A DNA stretch of 64,000 nt from Lentzea guizhouensis (GTDB taxonomy: Bacteria; Actinomycetota; Actinomycetes; Mycobacteriales; Pseudonocardiaceae): contig NZ_CP016793.1 in assembly GCF_001701025.1 (NCBI RefSeq), forward strand, positions 5,208,001 to 5,272,000, in the 5' to 3' direction. This document shows positions 25,390 to 34,164 of the stretch, piece by piece. Below the pieces are notes generated by a model. It made no database searches, was not told the origin of the DNA, and saw only the letters and a list, made by a program, of their open reading frames with translations. Each line of letters starts with the position of its first letter. The first letter of the stretch is position 1. The translations under genes and the position numbers were made by a program.

Positions 25390-26676
25390 ACGGGAGCTGT
25401 CGCCGCGCGCGAACCGCTCGAACACCTCCAGCCCCTCCGGGATGCCGGGCCCGTCGTCGGTGACGGTCAGCTCGACTCGTCCGGTGTGGACGGACAAACC
25501 GGTCGTGACGGTCGTACCGGGCGGGGTGTGCGTGCGCGCGTTGGACAGCAGGTTGCCGAGCACCTGGTGCAGCCGTTGCACGTCACCGGTGACCGTCACG
25601 GGCTCCTCGGGCACCGCGATCCTCCAGAGGTGGTCCGGCGCGGAGATCCTGGCGTCGCCGACCACGTCCAGCACGAGCTTCGTGAGGTCGACCTCGGCGC
25701 GTTCCAGCGGCCGGCCGTCGTCGAGCCGCGCCAGCAGCAGCATGTCCTCCACCAGCGACGTCATCCGCACCGCCTCGGACTCCACCCGGCTCATCGCGTG
25801 CGCGACCTGCGGGGAGACGTCCTCACCGGAACGCCTGGTCAGCTCGGCCTACCCGCGGATGGCGGCCAGCGGCGTGCGCAGCTCGTGCGAGGCGTCCGCG
25901 ACGAACCGGCGCACGCGCGTCTCGCTGTCGTGGCGGGCCTTCAGCGCGTCACCGACGTGGCCGAGCATGCGGTTCAACGCGAGCCCGACCTTGCCGACCT
26001 CGGTGTCCGGGTCGGTCTCCGGCACGCGGTCGGCCAGCGCGACCTCACCGGAGTGCAGCGGCAGCTCGGCGACGCGGGCGGCGGTGTCGGCGACCCGGTC
26101 GAGCGGCACGAGCGCGCGCCGGACGACCCGCTGACCGGCCAGTGCCGCGGCGGCCACCCCGGCCGCGGTCAGCGCGACGAGCAGCCAGACCATCTGCCAC
26201 ACGACCTCGTCCACCGGGCCGGACGGCAGCCCCTTGATCGTCGTCTGGTCGACGTTGACGCGGAACGTGCCCTTGTCGCCCATGTCCACGGTGTGGTTGC
26301 CGGGGCTCAGCCCGGTCAGCTGCCGGAGCTGGAACTCGGTCATGGGCTGCGTCCTGGTGAACGGCAGCTCGATCGTGCCCTCGACCTTCCCGCCGGTGAC
26401 GCGCGCGTTGATGCCCCGCGCCCGCTGGCCGACCGCCGGTTGCACCATCTCGCCGACCTGGCGGTCGAGGTCGTGCGTCAGGAACCCGTGCAACGCCAGC
26501 GCCGCGACCACGCCGGTGCCCACCGACAACGCCAGCAGCACGGCGATCTGACCGACGATCAGCTTGGCCCGCAGAGTTCTCGGGCGCAGAGTTCTCGGGC
26601 GCAGAGATCCTGGGCGCAGGGTTCCTGGGCGCAGCGTCTTCGGGCGCAGGGGGCTAGGCAGCCGGCTTGAGGACAT
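25261..26676 (-). pseudogene. Two-component sensor histidine kinase interrupted by an in-frame TAG
   Basis: Read through, this is a 471-residue OmpR-linked kinase: an odd N-terminal LRPxT repeat tract (residues ~8-35), TM1 (~38-60), an extracytoplasmic sensor loop, TM2 (~160-185), HAMP, and the His box VADASHELRTPLAAIRG with His264. Codon 276 is TAG (25849-25851), where relatives have Tyr (AIRGYAELTRR). The ATPase half then continues in the same frame with NLLSNARTHTPPGT, DDGPGIPEGL and TGLGLSIVAAVV to the stop at 25261. A single base separates TAG from TAC, so recent inactivation or a base error are equally possible. The start lies inside the end of the response-regulator gene (23-bp overlap). 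Confidence 0.88.
26571..26645. repeat. 15-bp tandem repeat (5 copies) encoding the kinase N-terminal tract
   Basis: Exact 15-bp period starting at 26571 with unit GCAGAGTTCTCGGGC; the first two copies are identical, three more differ by 2-4 bases and a sixth (to 26660) is degenerate. On the minus strand it encodes the pentapeptide LRPxT/S repeated before the first membrane helix. Length change would not shift frame. Confidence 0.85.
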
Positions 26677-27380
26677 ACCCGGCGCCCCGCATCGTGTGGA
26701 TCATCGGGGCCCGGCCCGCGTCGATCTTCTTGCGCAGGTAGGAGATGTACAGCTCGACGATGTTCGCCTGGCCGCCGAAGTCGTAGCTCCACACCCGGTC
26801 GAGGATCTGCGCCTTGCTCAGCACCCGGCGCGGGTTGCTCATCAGGTAGCGCAGCAGCTCGAACTCCGTGACCGTCAACGAGATCTGCTCACCCGCACGC
26901 GTCACCTCACGCGTGTCCTCGTTCAACGCCAGATCACCGACCACGAGCCGTGCGCCCGCGTCCTCCTCCGTGACACCCGTGCGCCGCATGAGTGCACGCA
27001 ACCGCAGCACGACCTCTTCGAGGGGAAACCGGCTTCGTCACGTAGTCGTCGCCACCCGCCGTGAGTCCGGTGATGCGGTCCTCCACGGCGTCGCGCGCGG
27101 TCAAGAACAGCACCGGCAGCTTCGGCTGGTCCGCGCGCAGGCGCCGCAACACCTCGAAACCGTCGAAATCGGGCAGCATCACGTCCAGCACGACCGCGTC
27201 CGGCCGGAACTCCCGTGCGGTGCGCACGGCCGACATGCCGTCCAACGCGGTGCGGACATCCCACTTCTCCATGCGCAACGCCATCGTCATCAGCTCGGCC
27301 AGTGTGGACTCGTCGTCCACCACGAGCACCCGGACGGGCTGCCCGTCGGGCCGGCGGAGTTCGGCTTTCACGGTGCGCAT
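26654..27380 (-). pseudogene. OmpR/PhoB-type response regulator with a +1 frameshift
   Basis: N-terminal receiver domain: VRVLVVDDEST, phospho-acceptor Asp66 in VVLDVMLPD, FLTARDA and KP motif in DDYVTKP. Immediately after, an extra G in the GGGG run at 27022-27025 (CCCC on the coding strand) shifts the frame. Removing one base gives KPVSLEEVVLRLRALMRR and an intact winged-helix domain (LTVTEFELLRYLMSNPRRVLSK ... HTMRGAGYVLKPAA). The start ATG 27380 has GGGAG upstream. Homopolymer context makes a sequencing indel a serious alternative. It partners the interrupted kinase downstream. Confidence 0.88.
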
Positions 27381-27470
27381 GGCTCCCATCGTGGCTGGCC
27401 ATCCTGTGTACCACCTGTGAGACCCGTCCACCTTTCGGGCGATCGGCGGTTACGTCAAGTGTGAGCAGCT

Positions 27471-29186
27471 ATGTTCGTTTTGGGACCCGACGACCGCCCG
27501 GAGGTGAGCGTCCTGCGCACGTTCACGCTGACGGTGATGGGGACGACGGATCTGCACGGCAACCTCTTCAACTGGGACTACTACCGCGACCGGGAGTACG
27601 ACGACTTCGCGCACGACGACGTGGGCCTCGCGAAGATCTCCACGCTCGTGAGTGCGATACGCGCTGACGTGGGCCGGCACCACACATTGTTGTTGGACGC
27701 CGGCGACACGATCCAGGGCACGCCGTTGGCCTACTACTACGCGAAAGTCGAGCCGATCACGCGTGCACACGTGCATCCGATGGCGGCCGCGATGAACGCG
27801 ATCGGCTACACGGCGGCGGCCGTCGGCAACCACGAGTTCAACTACGGGCTCGACGTGCTGCGGACGTTCGAACGGCAGCTGGACTTCCCGTTGCTCGCGG
27901 CGAACGCGCTGGACCTGGCGACGGGACAGCCCGCGTTTCCGCCGTACGTGGTGAAGACGGTGTGGCGCACCGGTGGGCCGCCGTTGCGCGTGGGCGTCCT
28001 GGGGCTGACGAACCCCGGCATCGCGGTGTGGGACAAGGCGCACGTCGAGGGTGTGCTGACGTTCCCCGGTCTGGTGGAGCAGGCCCTGCACTGGGTGCCG
28101 GAGGTGCGGCGCCATTCGGACCTGGTGATCGTCGCGGCGCACTCGGGGGCCGACCTGTCGTCGTCGCTGGGCGACCAGGTGCCGTTCCCGGAGAACTGCG
28201 CGGAGCTGGTCGCCGAGACGGTGCCGGGCATCGACGCGATCCTGGTGGGACACGCGCACGTGGAGATCGCGCAGCGGTTCGTCACGAACAAGGTGACCGG
28301 GCGGCGGGTGCTGCTGACCGAGCCGCTGTACTCGGGCAAGCGGTTGTCGGTGCTGGAGTTCGACCTGCTCTTCGACGGCACCTGGCACCTGGAGTCGTCG
28401 CGGTCGTCGGTGCTGACGACGGCCTCGGTCGAGGAGGACCCGCGGATCGTGCGGCTGCTGCGGCACGACCACGAGAAGGTCGTGCACTACGTGAACGCGC
28501 GGATCGGCACGTGCCGCGGCGCGATGTCGGCGGAGCGGTCGCGGTTCGAGGACACGCCGGCGCTGTGCTTCATCAACCACGTGCAGGCGCTGGAGGTGAA
28601 GAAGTCCACGTCGCTGCCGGTGCTGTCGCTGTGCGCGCCGTTCAACCGGGGCGCGGCGATCCCGGCGGGCGAGGTGTCCATTCGCGACGTCGCCGGGTTG
28701 TACATCTTCGACAACACGTTGGTGGGCGTGCGGTTGACGGGCGCGCAGCTGCGCGACTTCCTGGAGGAGGCGGCGCGCTACTTCGCGCAGGTCTCGTCCG
28801 CGGGACCGTTCTCGCCGGCCGAGGTGTCGGCGGACGTGCCGGACTACAACTTCGACATCGCCTACGGGCTGGACGCGCCGCTGACCTACGACATCGACAT
28901 CGCCCGTCCCGCCGGGTCGCGGATCGTCGGGCTGTCCTACGCCGGTGTGCCGGTGGGGGACGACCAGGAGTTCGCGGTCGCGGTGAACAACTACCGGCAG
29001 GCGGGCGGCGGCGACTTCCCGCACGTGGCCACCGCGCCGGTGCTGCACAACCAGCAGCAGGAGATCAGGCAGCTGCTGATCGAGTGGGTGAAGGCCGCCG
29101 GGGTGCTCGACCCGGCGGATTTCGTGCGGTCGGACTGGCGGCTGGTGGCCGGTGGCGTCCCGGTGAAGATCTCCTCGAACGGGTGA
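27471..29186 (+). CDS. Bifunctional 5'-nucleotidase / 2',3'-cyclic phosphodiesterase family protein
   Basis: Calcineurin-like metallophosphoesterase of 571 residues: MGTTDLHGNLF, DAGDTIQGTP, AVGNHEFNYG, AAHSG and GHAHVEI supply the dinuclear metal ligands, followed by the 5'-nucleotidase C-terminal domain (ISIRDVAGLYIFDNTLVGVRLTG-type block; VNNYRQAGGGDFP). It dephosphorylates nucleotides or cyclic nucleotides. Relatives are often exported, yet no signal peptide is seen with ATG 27471; a GTG at 27504 is also possible. It is divergent from the two-component system, 90 bp away. Confidence 0.9.
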   Translation: MFVLGPDDRPEVSVLRTFTLTVMGTTDLHGNLFNWDYYRDREYDDFAHDDVGLAKISTLVSAIRADVGRHHTLLLDAGDTIQGTPLAYYYAKVEPITRAHVHPMAAAMNAIGYTAAAVGNHEFNYGLDVLRTFERQLDFPLLAANALDLATGQPAFPPYVVKTVWRTGGPPLRVGVLGLTNPGIAVWDKAHVEGVLTFPGLVEQALHWVPEVRRHSDLVIVAAHSGADLSSSLGDQVPFPENCAELVAETVPGIDAILVGHAHVEIAQRFVTNKVTGRRVLLTEPLYSGKRLSVLEFDLLFDGTWHLESSRSSVLTTASVEEDPRIVRLLRHDHEKVVHYVNARIGTCRGAMSAERSRFEDTPALCFINHVQALEVKKSTSLPVLSLCAPFNRGAAIPAGEVSIRDVAGLYIFDNTLVGVRLTGAQLRDFLEEAARYFAQVSSAGPFSPAEVSADVPDYNFDIAYGLDAPLTYDIDIARPAGSRIVGLSYAGVPVGDDQEFAVAVNNYRQAGGGDFPHVATAPVLHNQQQEIRQLLIEWVKAAGVLDPADFVRSDWRLVAGGVPVKISSNG

Positions 29187-29260
29187 AATCAGGACCGGTG
29201 TCCTGGTGGTTCTGCTCCAAGCGGTGGCATGCGGTCCACCGGATGAGATAGGTCAGGCGC

Positions 29261-29722
29261 GTGCAGTTGTCGCAGCGCGTCCTCGTCGGCGCGATCGCCG
29301 TGCCGCTGCTGCTCGCCTCGGTGGGCGTCGCGGTGCACGCAGGTCCGGTCTCCCCGGTCACACCAGGCCACCTGGTGTTCGCCGTGCGCGCGGCCGAGAT
29401 CGTGCTGGCGGGCACCACCTCCACGGCCGAACGGCAGGAGGTGGTCGACGCCGTGCGCGCCGTCGGCACCGCGCACCTGATCACCGACATGATCACCCCT
29501 GTTCCCGGCACCCGCTCGCCGGTCCCGCCGGCCCAGGTCGCCTCGGTGCTGGGCGCGGTGCTCGGCGCGGGGGTCAGCGACTTCACCGCCGTCGTCCACT
29601 CCGGACACCTCATCACCTCGGCGCGCGTACCTGACCACGCGCGCGCGGGCGCCCTGAGCGACGCACTGCGCGCCGCCGCCCCCGGCCTGCGCGTCGACGA
29701 GGACTTCACGACTACGGGCTAG
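29261..29722 (+). CDS. Membrane-anchored/secreted protein upstream of the ArfC-like gene
   Basis: Protein of 153 residues: a hydrophobic N-terminus (QRVLVGAIAVPLLLASVGVAVHA) as signal peptide or anchor, then about 120 residues of alternating helix/strand (VFAVRAAEIVLAGTTSTAERQEVVDAVRAV ... LRVDEDFTTTG split by loops) reminiscent of BON-like modules. It is followed 10 bp later by the sunset-domain gene. In mycobacteria ArfB/ArfC accompany the OmpATb (ArfA) protein, so this may be a reduced functional counterpart; that is inference. Confidence 0.6.
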   Translation: MQLSQRVLVGAIAVPLLLASVGVAVHAGPVSPVTPGHLVFAVRAAEIVLAGTTSTAERQEVVDAVRAVGTAHLITDMITPVPGTRSPVPPAQVASVLGAVLGAGVSDFTAVVHSGHLITSARVPDHARAGALSDALRAAAPGLRVDEDFTTTG

Positions 29723-29732
29723 GAGCCTTTCG

Positions 29733-30044
29733 TTGTTCGGGTTCTTCATCCAGATGTTCCTGCTGTGCGCGGGAGCCTTCCTCGCGGGCGTCCTGCTGAC
29801 GTGGCTCACCATGCGCTCCCGGGGCGCGGCCGCCGTCCCCGAGACCCGGCTCTCGATCATGGAGGAGCCGGCCGCCCCCGCACCCGCGATCAAGGCCAAC
29901 TCGCGGACGATGATGTTCCACACCCCGGAGTCGCCCTACTACAAGCGGATGAAGGGCGACGCGTTCTTCCACTCGCCGGAGGACGCGCGCCGCGCGGGCT
30001 ACACGATGTGGACCCCTCGCCCCCGCGTGCCGGCTACCACCTAG
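29733..30044 (+). CDS. Sunset-domain membrane protein (ArfC-like channel accessory protein)
   Basis: Protein of 103 residues: one transmembrane helix (IQMFLLCAGAFLAGVLLTWL), a short proline/alanine linker, then SPYYKRMKGDAFFHSPEDA with the YY...F...DA pattern of the sunset domain, as in ArfC proteins. The start is TTG at 29733, with AGGAG 7 nt upstream (29721-29725). Role in the envelope is inferred from the ArfC precedent. Confidence 0.75.
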   Translation: MFGFFIQMFLLCAGAFLAGVLLTWLTMRSRGAAAVPETRLSIMEEPAAPAPAIKANSRTMMFHTPESPYYKRMKGDAFFHSPEDARRAGYTMWTPRPRVPATT

Positions 30045-30060
30045 GGCGCCTTCGCGGAGT

Positions 30061-30111
30061 GCACGCGGGGAGCTTTCGTACTCTCCTGGCGCACGAAAGG
30101 GCCCCGCGTGC
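30061..30111. terminator. Bidirectional hairpin terminator between convergent genes
   Basis: Nineteen-base arms GCACGCGGGGAGCTTTCGT / ACGAAAGGGCCCCGCGTGC, 17 of 19 pairs, 13-bp loop, between the stop of the sunset-domain gene and the stop of the HAD-like gene. Confidence 0.75.
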
Positions 30112-30127
30112 GGCAGCGAACAGGGGG

Positions 30128-30601
30128 TCAGGCGCGCAGCCAGGCGTCGATGGTCAGGTAGTCGGCGTCGGTGAGGCCGTGGCGCGGGTCGACGCGGTGC
30201 AGGAGGGCTTGCCCGTGGTGGTCGGCGACCCAGGCGCGGTCCTTCTCGGTGATCTCGTCGTCGACCCAGGCGAACGGCCTGGTGCCCGCCAGTGCGACCA
30301 GGCCGCGTGTCTTCCAGTGCAGACCGGCGGCGTGGTCGCTGTCCTCGGTTTCGCGGTCCTCTGGCCAGGTCGCGACCGGGAGCGCGGGGAGGCCGAGGAG
30401 GGGCGCGAGGACGTCGTTGGCGTCGGTTCCCCAGGTGGTGGCCCAGACGAGCTCGCAGGGCAGTGAGGCGAGCCAGGGGCCGTGCAGGGGGTCGAGGCGG
30501 GCGAGCAGCGGGTTCGCATCGGCCGGGCCGGTGTGCTTGGCGCCGGCGAACGGGAGCAGCGGGCCGTCGACGTCGAGGAACAGCAACGGGAGCCGGGCCA
30601 T
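30128..30601 (-). CDS. HAD-like domain protein
   Basis: Protein of 157 residues beginning ARLPLLFLDVDGPLLPF, which is HAD motif I (DVDG), with ELVWATTWG as motif II-like and FAWVDDEITEKD as the motif IV acid pair. It belongs to a group of small secondary-HAD proteins of actinobacteria; substrate unknown. The start is ATG 30601, close to and divergent from mug (33 bp apart). Confidence 0.8.
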   Translation of the reverse strand: MARLPLLFLDVDGPLLPFAGAKHTGPADANPLLARLDPLHGPWLASLPCELVWATTWGTDANDVLAPLLGLPALPVATWPEDRETEDSDHAAGLHWKTRGLVALAGTRPFAWVDDEITEKDRAWVADHHGQALLHRVDPRHGLTDADYLTIDAWLRA

Positions 30602-30621
30602 GGCGTGCAGGGTAGTGCTCG

Positions 30622-30627
30622 TAGGCT
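30622..30627 (+). promoter_or_regulatory. -10 element TAGGCT of a leaderless mug promoter
   Basis: Ends exactly 7 nt before ATG 30635; no Shine-Dalgarno sequence is present. Confidence 0.55.
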
Positions 30628-30634
30628 CGGGCCC

Positions 30635-31144
30635 ATGATCGGTGATGTGCTCAAGCCCGGCCTGGACGTGCTCTTCTGCGGCATCAACCCCGGTCTCGTC
30701 TCCGAGGCCACCGGCCACCACTTCGCCCGGCCCGGAAACCGGTTCTGGCCCGCGTTGCATTTGTCCGGGTTCACGCCGCGGCTGTTCGCGCCCGCCGAGC
30801 AGGAGCGGCTGCTCGAACTCGGGCTAGGCATCACGAACGTCGTGGCAAGGCCTTCCGCCAAAGCCGACGAATTAACAATTGACGAGATGAAAGCCGGTGC
30901 GGCCGAGCTGACCGAAAAGGTCGCGAGGTATTCACCGCGGGTTCTCGCGGTGCTGGGCGTGACCGTGTACCGGGCCGCCTTCGGGCGCAAGAAAGCGCAG
31001 GTCGGGCCTCAGGAGGAGACCGTGGGCGGGGTCAGGGTGTGGCTGTTGCCCAATCCGAGCGGGCTGAACGCGCACTGGCAGCTGCCCGCGCTCGCGGAGG
31101 AGTTCGGGCGGCTGAAAGCAAGCCTTCAGAAACCAGAACGATAG
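30635..31144 (+). CDS. mug: G/U mismatch-specific uracil-DNA glycosylase
   Basis: DNA-repair glycosylase of 169 residues that removes uracil or thymine opposite guanine. Active-site motif FCGINPGLVS (catalytic Asn in GINPG) and the minor-groove loop LPNPSGLNAHW are clear, as is GNRFWPALHLSGF. Length agrees with the family. One rare TTA codon is present at 30872-30874 in a high-GC gene; an AT-rich patch (GAATTAACAATTGAC) surrounds it. If bldA-type control of TTA genes exists in this organism, expression could be growth-phase dependent. Leaderless start. Confidence 0.92.
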   Translation: MIGDVLKPGLDVLFCGINPGLVSEATGHHFARPGNRFWPALHLSGFTPRLFAPAEQERLLELGLGITNVVARPSAKADELTIDEMKAGAAELTEKVARYSPRVLAVLGVTVYRAAFGRKKAQVGPQEETVGGVRVWLLPNPSGLNAHWQLPALAEEFGRLKASLQKPER

Positions 31145-31272
31145 TTCATATTTGGAACCACTCGCAGTTGCGTGGACGTGGACAACCCTGGTCTGGTTGC
31201 ATCGACTTCTGCGTCCATTCGAGTGGCCTTCACCCAGAAGAGGAACCGCGTGCACCGGGGCCGCGTCAGAAT

Positions 31273-31302
31273 TTGACAATGCCGCGCAGAACTTGGTGAA
31301 TC
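31273..31302 (+). promoter_or_regulatory. Candidate promoter of the AfsR-type gene
   Basis: TTGACA at 31273-31278, 18-bp spacer, TGAATC at 31297-31302. The -35 is consensus, the -10 weak; a positively controlled promoter would look like this. The flanking 31145-31272 region is relatively AT-rich and shows no gene. Confidence 0.4.
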
Positions 31303-31323
31303 TTCAACACTGGTGGGGGCACG

Positions 31324-34164
31324 GTGGAAGTCAGGATTCTCGGGCCGGTGGAGCCGCCGGTACCGCCCAAGCCCGCGCAGATCTTAGCGGTGCTGGCGGT
31401 GGAGTGCGGGAAGATCGTGCCCGTCGACCGGCTGATCGATCTCATCTGGGGTGAGCGACCGCCACCGCAGGCCCGCAAGTCGCTGCAGGTGCACATCTCG
31501 AGTCTGCGCAGGGCCGGGCTGCCGGTGGAGCACCGGGCGGCCGGGTACGTGCTGGTCGCGCGGCCGCAGGACGTCGACCTGCACGCGTTCCGGCAGCTCG
31601 TCGCGCACGCGCAGGACACCGCGGAGCTCAAGATCAAGGCCGAGCTGCTCAAGGAGGCGCTGCGGCTGTGGCGCGGCACGCCGGTCGTGTTCGCGCAGAC
31701 CCTCGACGTGCAACGGCTGGCCGCCGCCGAGGCGTGGGTCGACGCGGAGCTGGCGCTGGGGCGGCACGCCGAGCTGATCGACCCGCTGGGCGTGTTCGTG
31801 GCCGAGTACCCGCTGGCGGAACGGCTCCGCGGGCAGCTGATGACCGCGCTGGCACGGGCCGGTCGCCGGGCCGACGCGATGCGCGTGTTCCGCGAGACGC
31901 GCAGGGTGCTCGTCGACGAGCTCGGGGTCGAGCCCGGTGAGCAGCTGCAGCAGCTCTACCGCGATGTCCTCGAAGGCGCGCGCGACACCCGGCGCAACTA
32001 CCTGCCGCGCGACGCCGGTGACTTCACCGGGCGGGTCAGGGAGCTCGACCGGTTGCTGACCGGGGACGGCGGGGTGTGGTGGATCGAGGGGCCGGCGGGC
32101 GTGGGCAAGACGGCGCTCGCCGTGCACGCGGCGCACCGCCTGGCCGAGCGGTACCCGGACGGGCAGCTGTTCGTGGACCTGCACTCACCGTCCGGCGCGC
32201 TGGACGCGTTGCTGCGCGCCATGGACGTGCCGAGCGAGCGGATCCCGGAGAGCCCGGAGGAACGCGCGGCGCTGTGGCGGGCGCAGGTCGGCGGGCGGCG
32301 GGTGGTGATCGTGCTGGACGGCGTCACGAGTGTGTCGCAGGTCCGGCCGCTGCTGCCGGGCAGTCCCGGCTGCCTCACGCTGATCACGAGCCGCAGCCGG
32401 CTCTGCGGGCTGGAGGGCGTGCACCGGATCCCGCTCGACGTGCTGGGCGACGACGAGGCCGTCACGTTGCTGGCGCGCATCCTCGGTGACGACCGGGTCG
32501 GGGCCGAGCCCGACCAGGCCACCGAGGTGGCGCGGCTGTGCGGATACCTGCCGTTGGCCGTGCGCATCACGGGTGCGCGTCTGGCCGGGCGCGCGCACTG
32601 GCCCGTGTCGAAGCTCGTGCGGCGTCTGGCAGACGAACGTTCCAGGCTCGACGAGCTCGTGGCGGACGATCTGGCCGTGCGGTCGAGCCTGGAGCTCACG
32701 TACCGGGCGCTGGACGAGGACGTGCGCAGGGCGTACCGGATGTTCGGGTTCCTCGGCCTGCCCGAGCTGCCGAGCTACCTGTGGGCGCACCTGCTCGACG
32801 AGGACGTGCTCGACCAGCTCGTCGACGCGCGGCTGCTCGACGTCACCGGCAGCGCCCGCTACCGGATGCACGAGCTGGTCCGCCTGCACGCCAGGGAGCT
32901 CGCCGAGGCCGAGGACCCGCGGCACGACCGCGAGGACCTGGTGCGCAGAGCCGTGATCGCCGCACTGTCCACTGTAGACGGTCTCACCGAGCAGCTCTTC
33001 CTCGCCGTGCCGCGGATGCAGGACTCGCTGGGTGTGCTCGCGACCGCCGCCAGGCCGGCCGACAAGGACGCGTGGTTCGCCCGCGAGGAGTCGGTGCTCA
33101 CCAAGCTGGTGGAACGCGCGGCGGAGCTGGGCCTCGCCGCCACCGCCTCGCAGCTGGCCGAGGTGCTGGTGTTCGCCTGGTTCGGGCTGCGCAACCGGTA
33201 CGAGGCCTGGGAACGAACACACACGGCCGCGCTGGAAGCGGTGTGGCGCACCGGGGACGTGCGGCTGGAAGCGGTCCTGAGATGCAGCCTCGGGCAGATG
33301 CACTACAAGCGGGACAACCTCGTCGAGGCGCGCTCGTGGTTCGACACGGCGCAGACGTTGTTCGTCGGCCTCAACGACAAGCACGGCGAAGCCGTCGCGA
33401 TGAACGGCATCGGCATGGTGTGCCGTGATCTCGGCGAGTACCCGTGTGCGCTCGAAGCACTCGGCCGGGCCCGTGAGCTGTTGGCGGGCAACGACCCGGA
33501 GGGCGTCGCACACGCGTTGTACGGAATCGGCTCGGTGGAACGGGAACTGGGCCGCGACGAGCAGGCGCTCGACACGTTGCACGAGGCTGAGGCCGCCTAC
33601 CGCAAGGCGAAGAGCCGTCGTGGTGAGGCGCTCGCCGCCCGCGGCGTCGGGCTCGTCCACCGCGCTCGCGGCGAGCTCGACCTGGCGGAGGAGCACGTCG
33701 TGCGCGCCCACGAGATGGTCGCGGGCACCGGTGACGAGCTGCTCGGCTGCTACACCGCCCAAGCCTGGGCGAAGGTGTTGCTGCGCAAGGGCGATCTCGA
33801 CCCCGCGCGGGAGCTGCTGACCACCGCGCTGAACGGCTGCCGCGACGTCGGCGACCGGTTCGGCGAGGCGCTGGTCCGCCGCACCCTGGGCGAGTGGCGG
33901 CTCGCCGGGGGCGACTACGCGGGCGCGCGGCACGTGCTGACCGAGGCGCTCACGTCGTGGACCGACCTGGGCCTGCACCTGTGGCGGGCCAGGACGTTGC
34001 GCGACCTCGGCGCGGCCCACGCCTGCTCGGGGGACGTGGCAGGCGCGGACCGCTGCTGGGACGAGGCCGCCGCGCTGTTCGCGCGGCTGGGCACCCGCGA
34101 GTCCGGGGAGGTGCCCCAGTGGTCGGCGCGATGGCCACCCCTGGGGACCCTCGCGGTCAGCTGA
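31324..34164 (+). CDS. SARP/AfsR-family regulator: winged helix + BTAD + NB-ARC ATPase + TPR
   Basis: Regulator of 946 residues. Residues ~1-90 form an OmpR-like DNA-binding domain (VEVRILGPVE, VDRLIDLIWGERPP), ~95-240 the bacterial transcriptional activation domain (LFRETRRVLVDELGVEPG-type block), ~250-480 an NB-ARC STAND ATPase with P-loop GPAGVGKT (Lys262) and VVIVLDGV, and ~600-946 tetratricopeptide repeats. Such proteins activate secondary-metabolism or developmental genes, with ATP and TPR ligand binding gating activity. Codon 21 is the rare TTA (31384-31386), so expression could depend on the bldA-type leucyl-tRNA. No biosynthetic genes lie next to it. Stop overlaps the convergent gene by 8 bp. 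Confidence 0.92.
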   Translation: MEVRILGPVEPPVPPKPAQILAVLAVECGKIVPVDRLIDLIWGERPPPQARKSLQVHISSLRRAGLPVEHRAAGYVLVARPQDVDLHAFRQLVAHAQDTAELKIKAELLKEALRLWRGTPVVFAQTLDVQRLAAAEAWVDAELALGRHAELIDPLGVFVAEYPLAERLRGQLMTALARAGRRADAMRVFRETRRVLVDELGVEPGEQLQQLYRDVLEGARDTRRNYLPRDAGDFTGRVRELDRLLTGDGGVWWIEGPAGVGKTALAVHAAHRLAERYPDGQLFVDLHSPSGALDALLRAMDVPSERIPESPEERAALWRAQVGGRRVVIVLDGVTSVSQVRPLLPGSPGCLTLITSRSRLCGLEGVHRIPLDVLGDDEAVTLLARILGDDRVGAEPDQATEVARLCGYLPLAVRITGARLAGRAHWPVSKLVRRLADERSRLDELVADDLAVRSSLELTYRALDEDVRRAYRMFGFLGLPELPSYLWAHLLDEDVLDQLVDARLLDVTGSARYRMHELVRLHARELAEAEDPRHDREDLVRRAVIAALSTVDGLTEQLFLAVPRMQDSLGVLATAARPADKDAWFAREESVLTKLVERAAELGLAATASQLAEVLVFAWFGLRNRYEAWERTHTAALEAVWRTGDVRLEAVLRCSLGQMHYKRDNLVEARSWFDTAQTLFVGLNDKHGEAVAMNGIGMVCRDLGEYPCALEALGRARELLAGNDPEGVAHALYGIGSVERELGRDEQALDTLHEAEAAYRKAKSRRGEALAARGVGLVHRARGELDLAEEHVVRAHEMVAGTGDELLGCYTAQAWAKVLLRKGDLDPARELLTTALNGCRDVGDRFGEALVRRTLGEWRLAGGDYAGARHVLTEALTSWTDLGLHLWRARTLRDLGAAHACSGDVAGADRCWDEAAALFARLGTRESGEVPQWSARWPPLGTLAVS

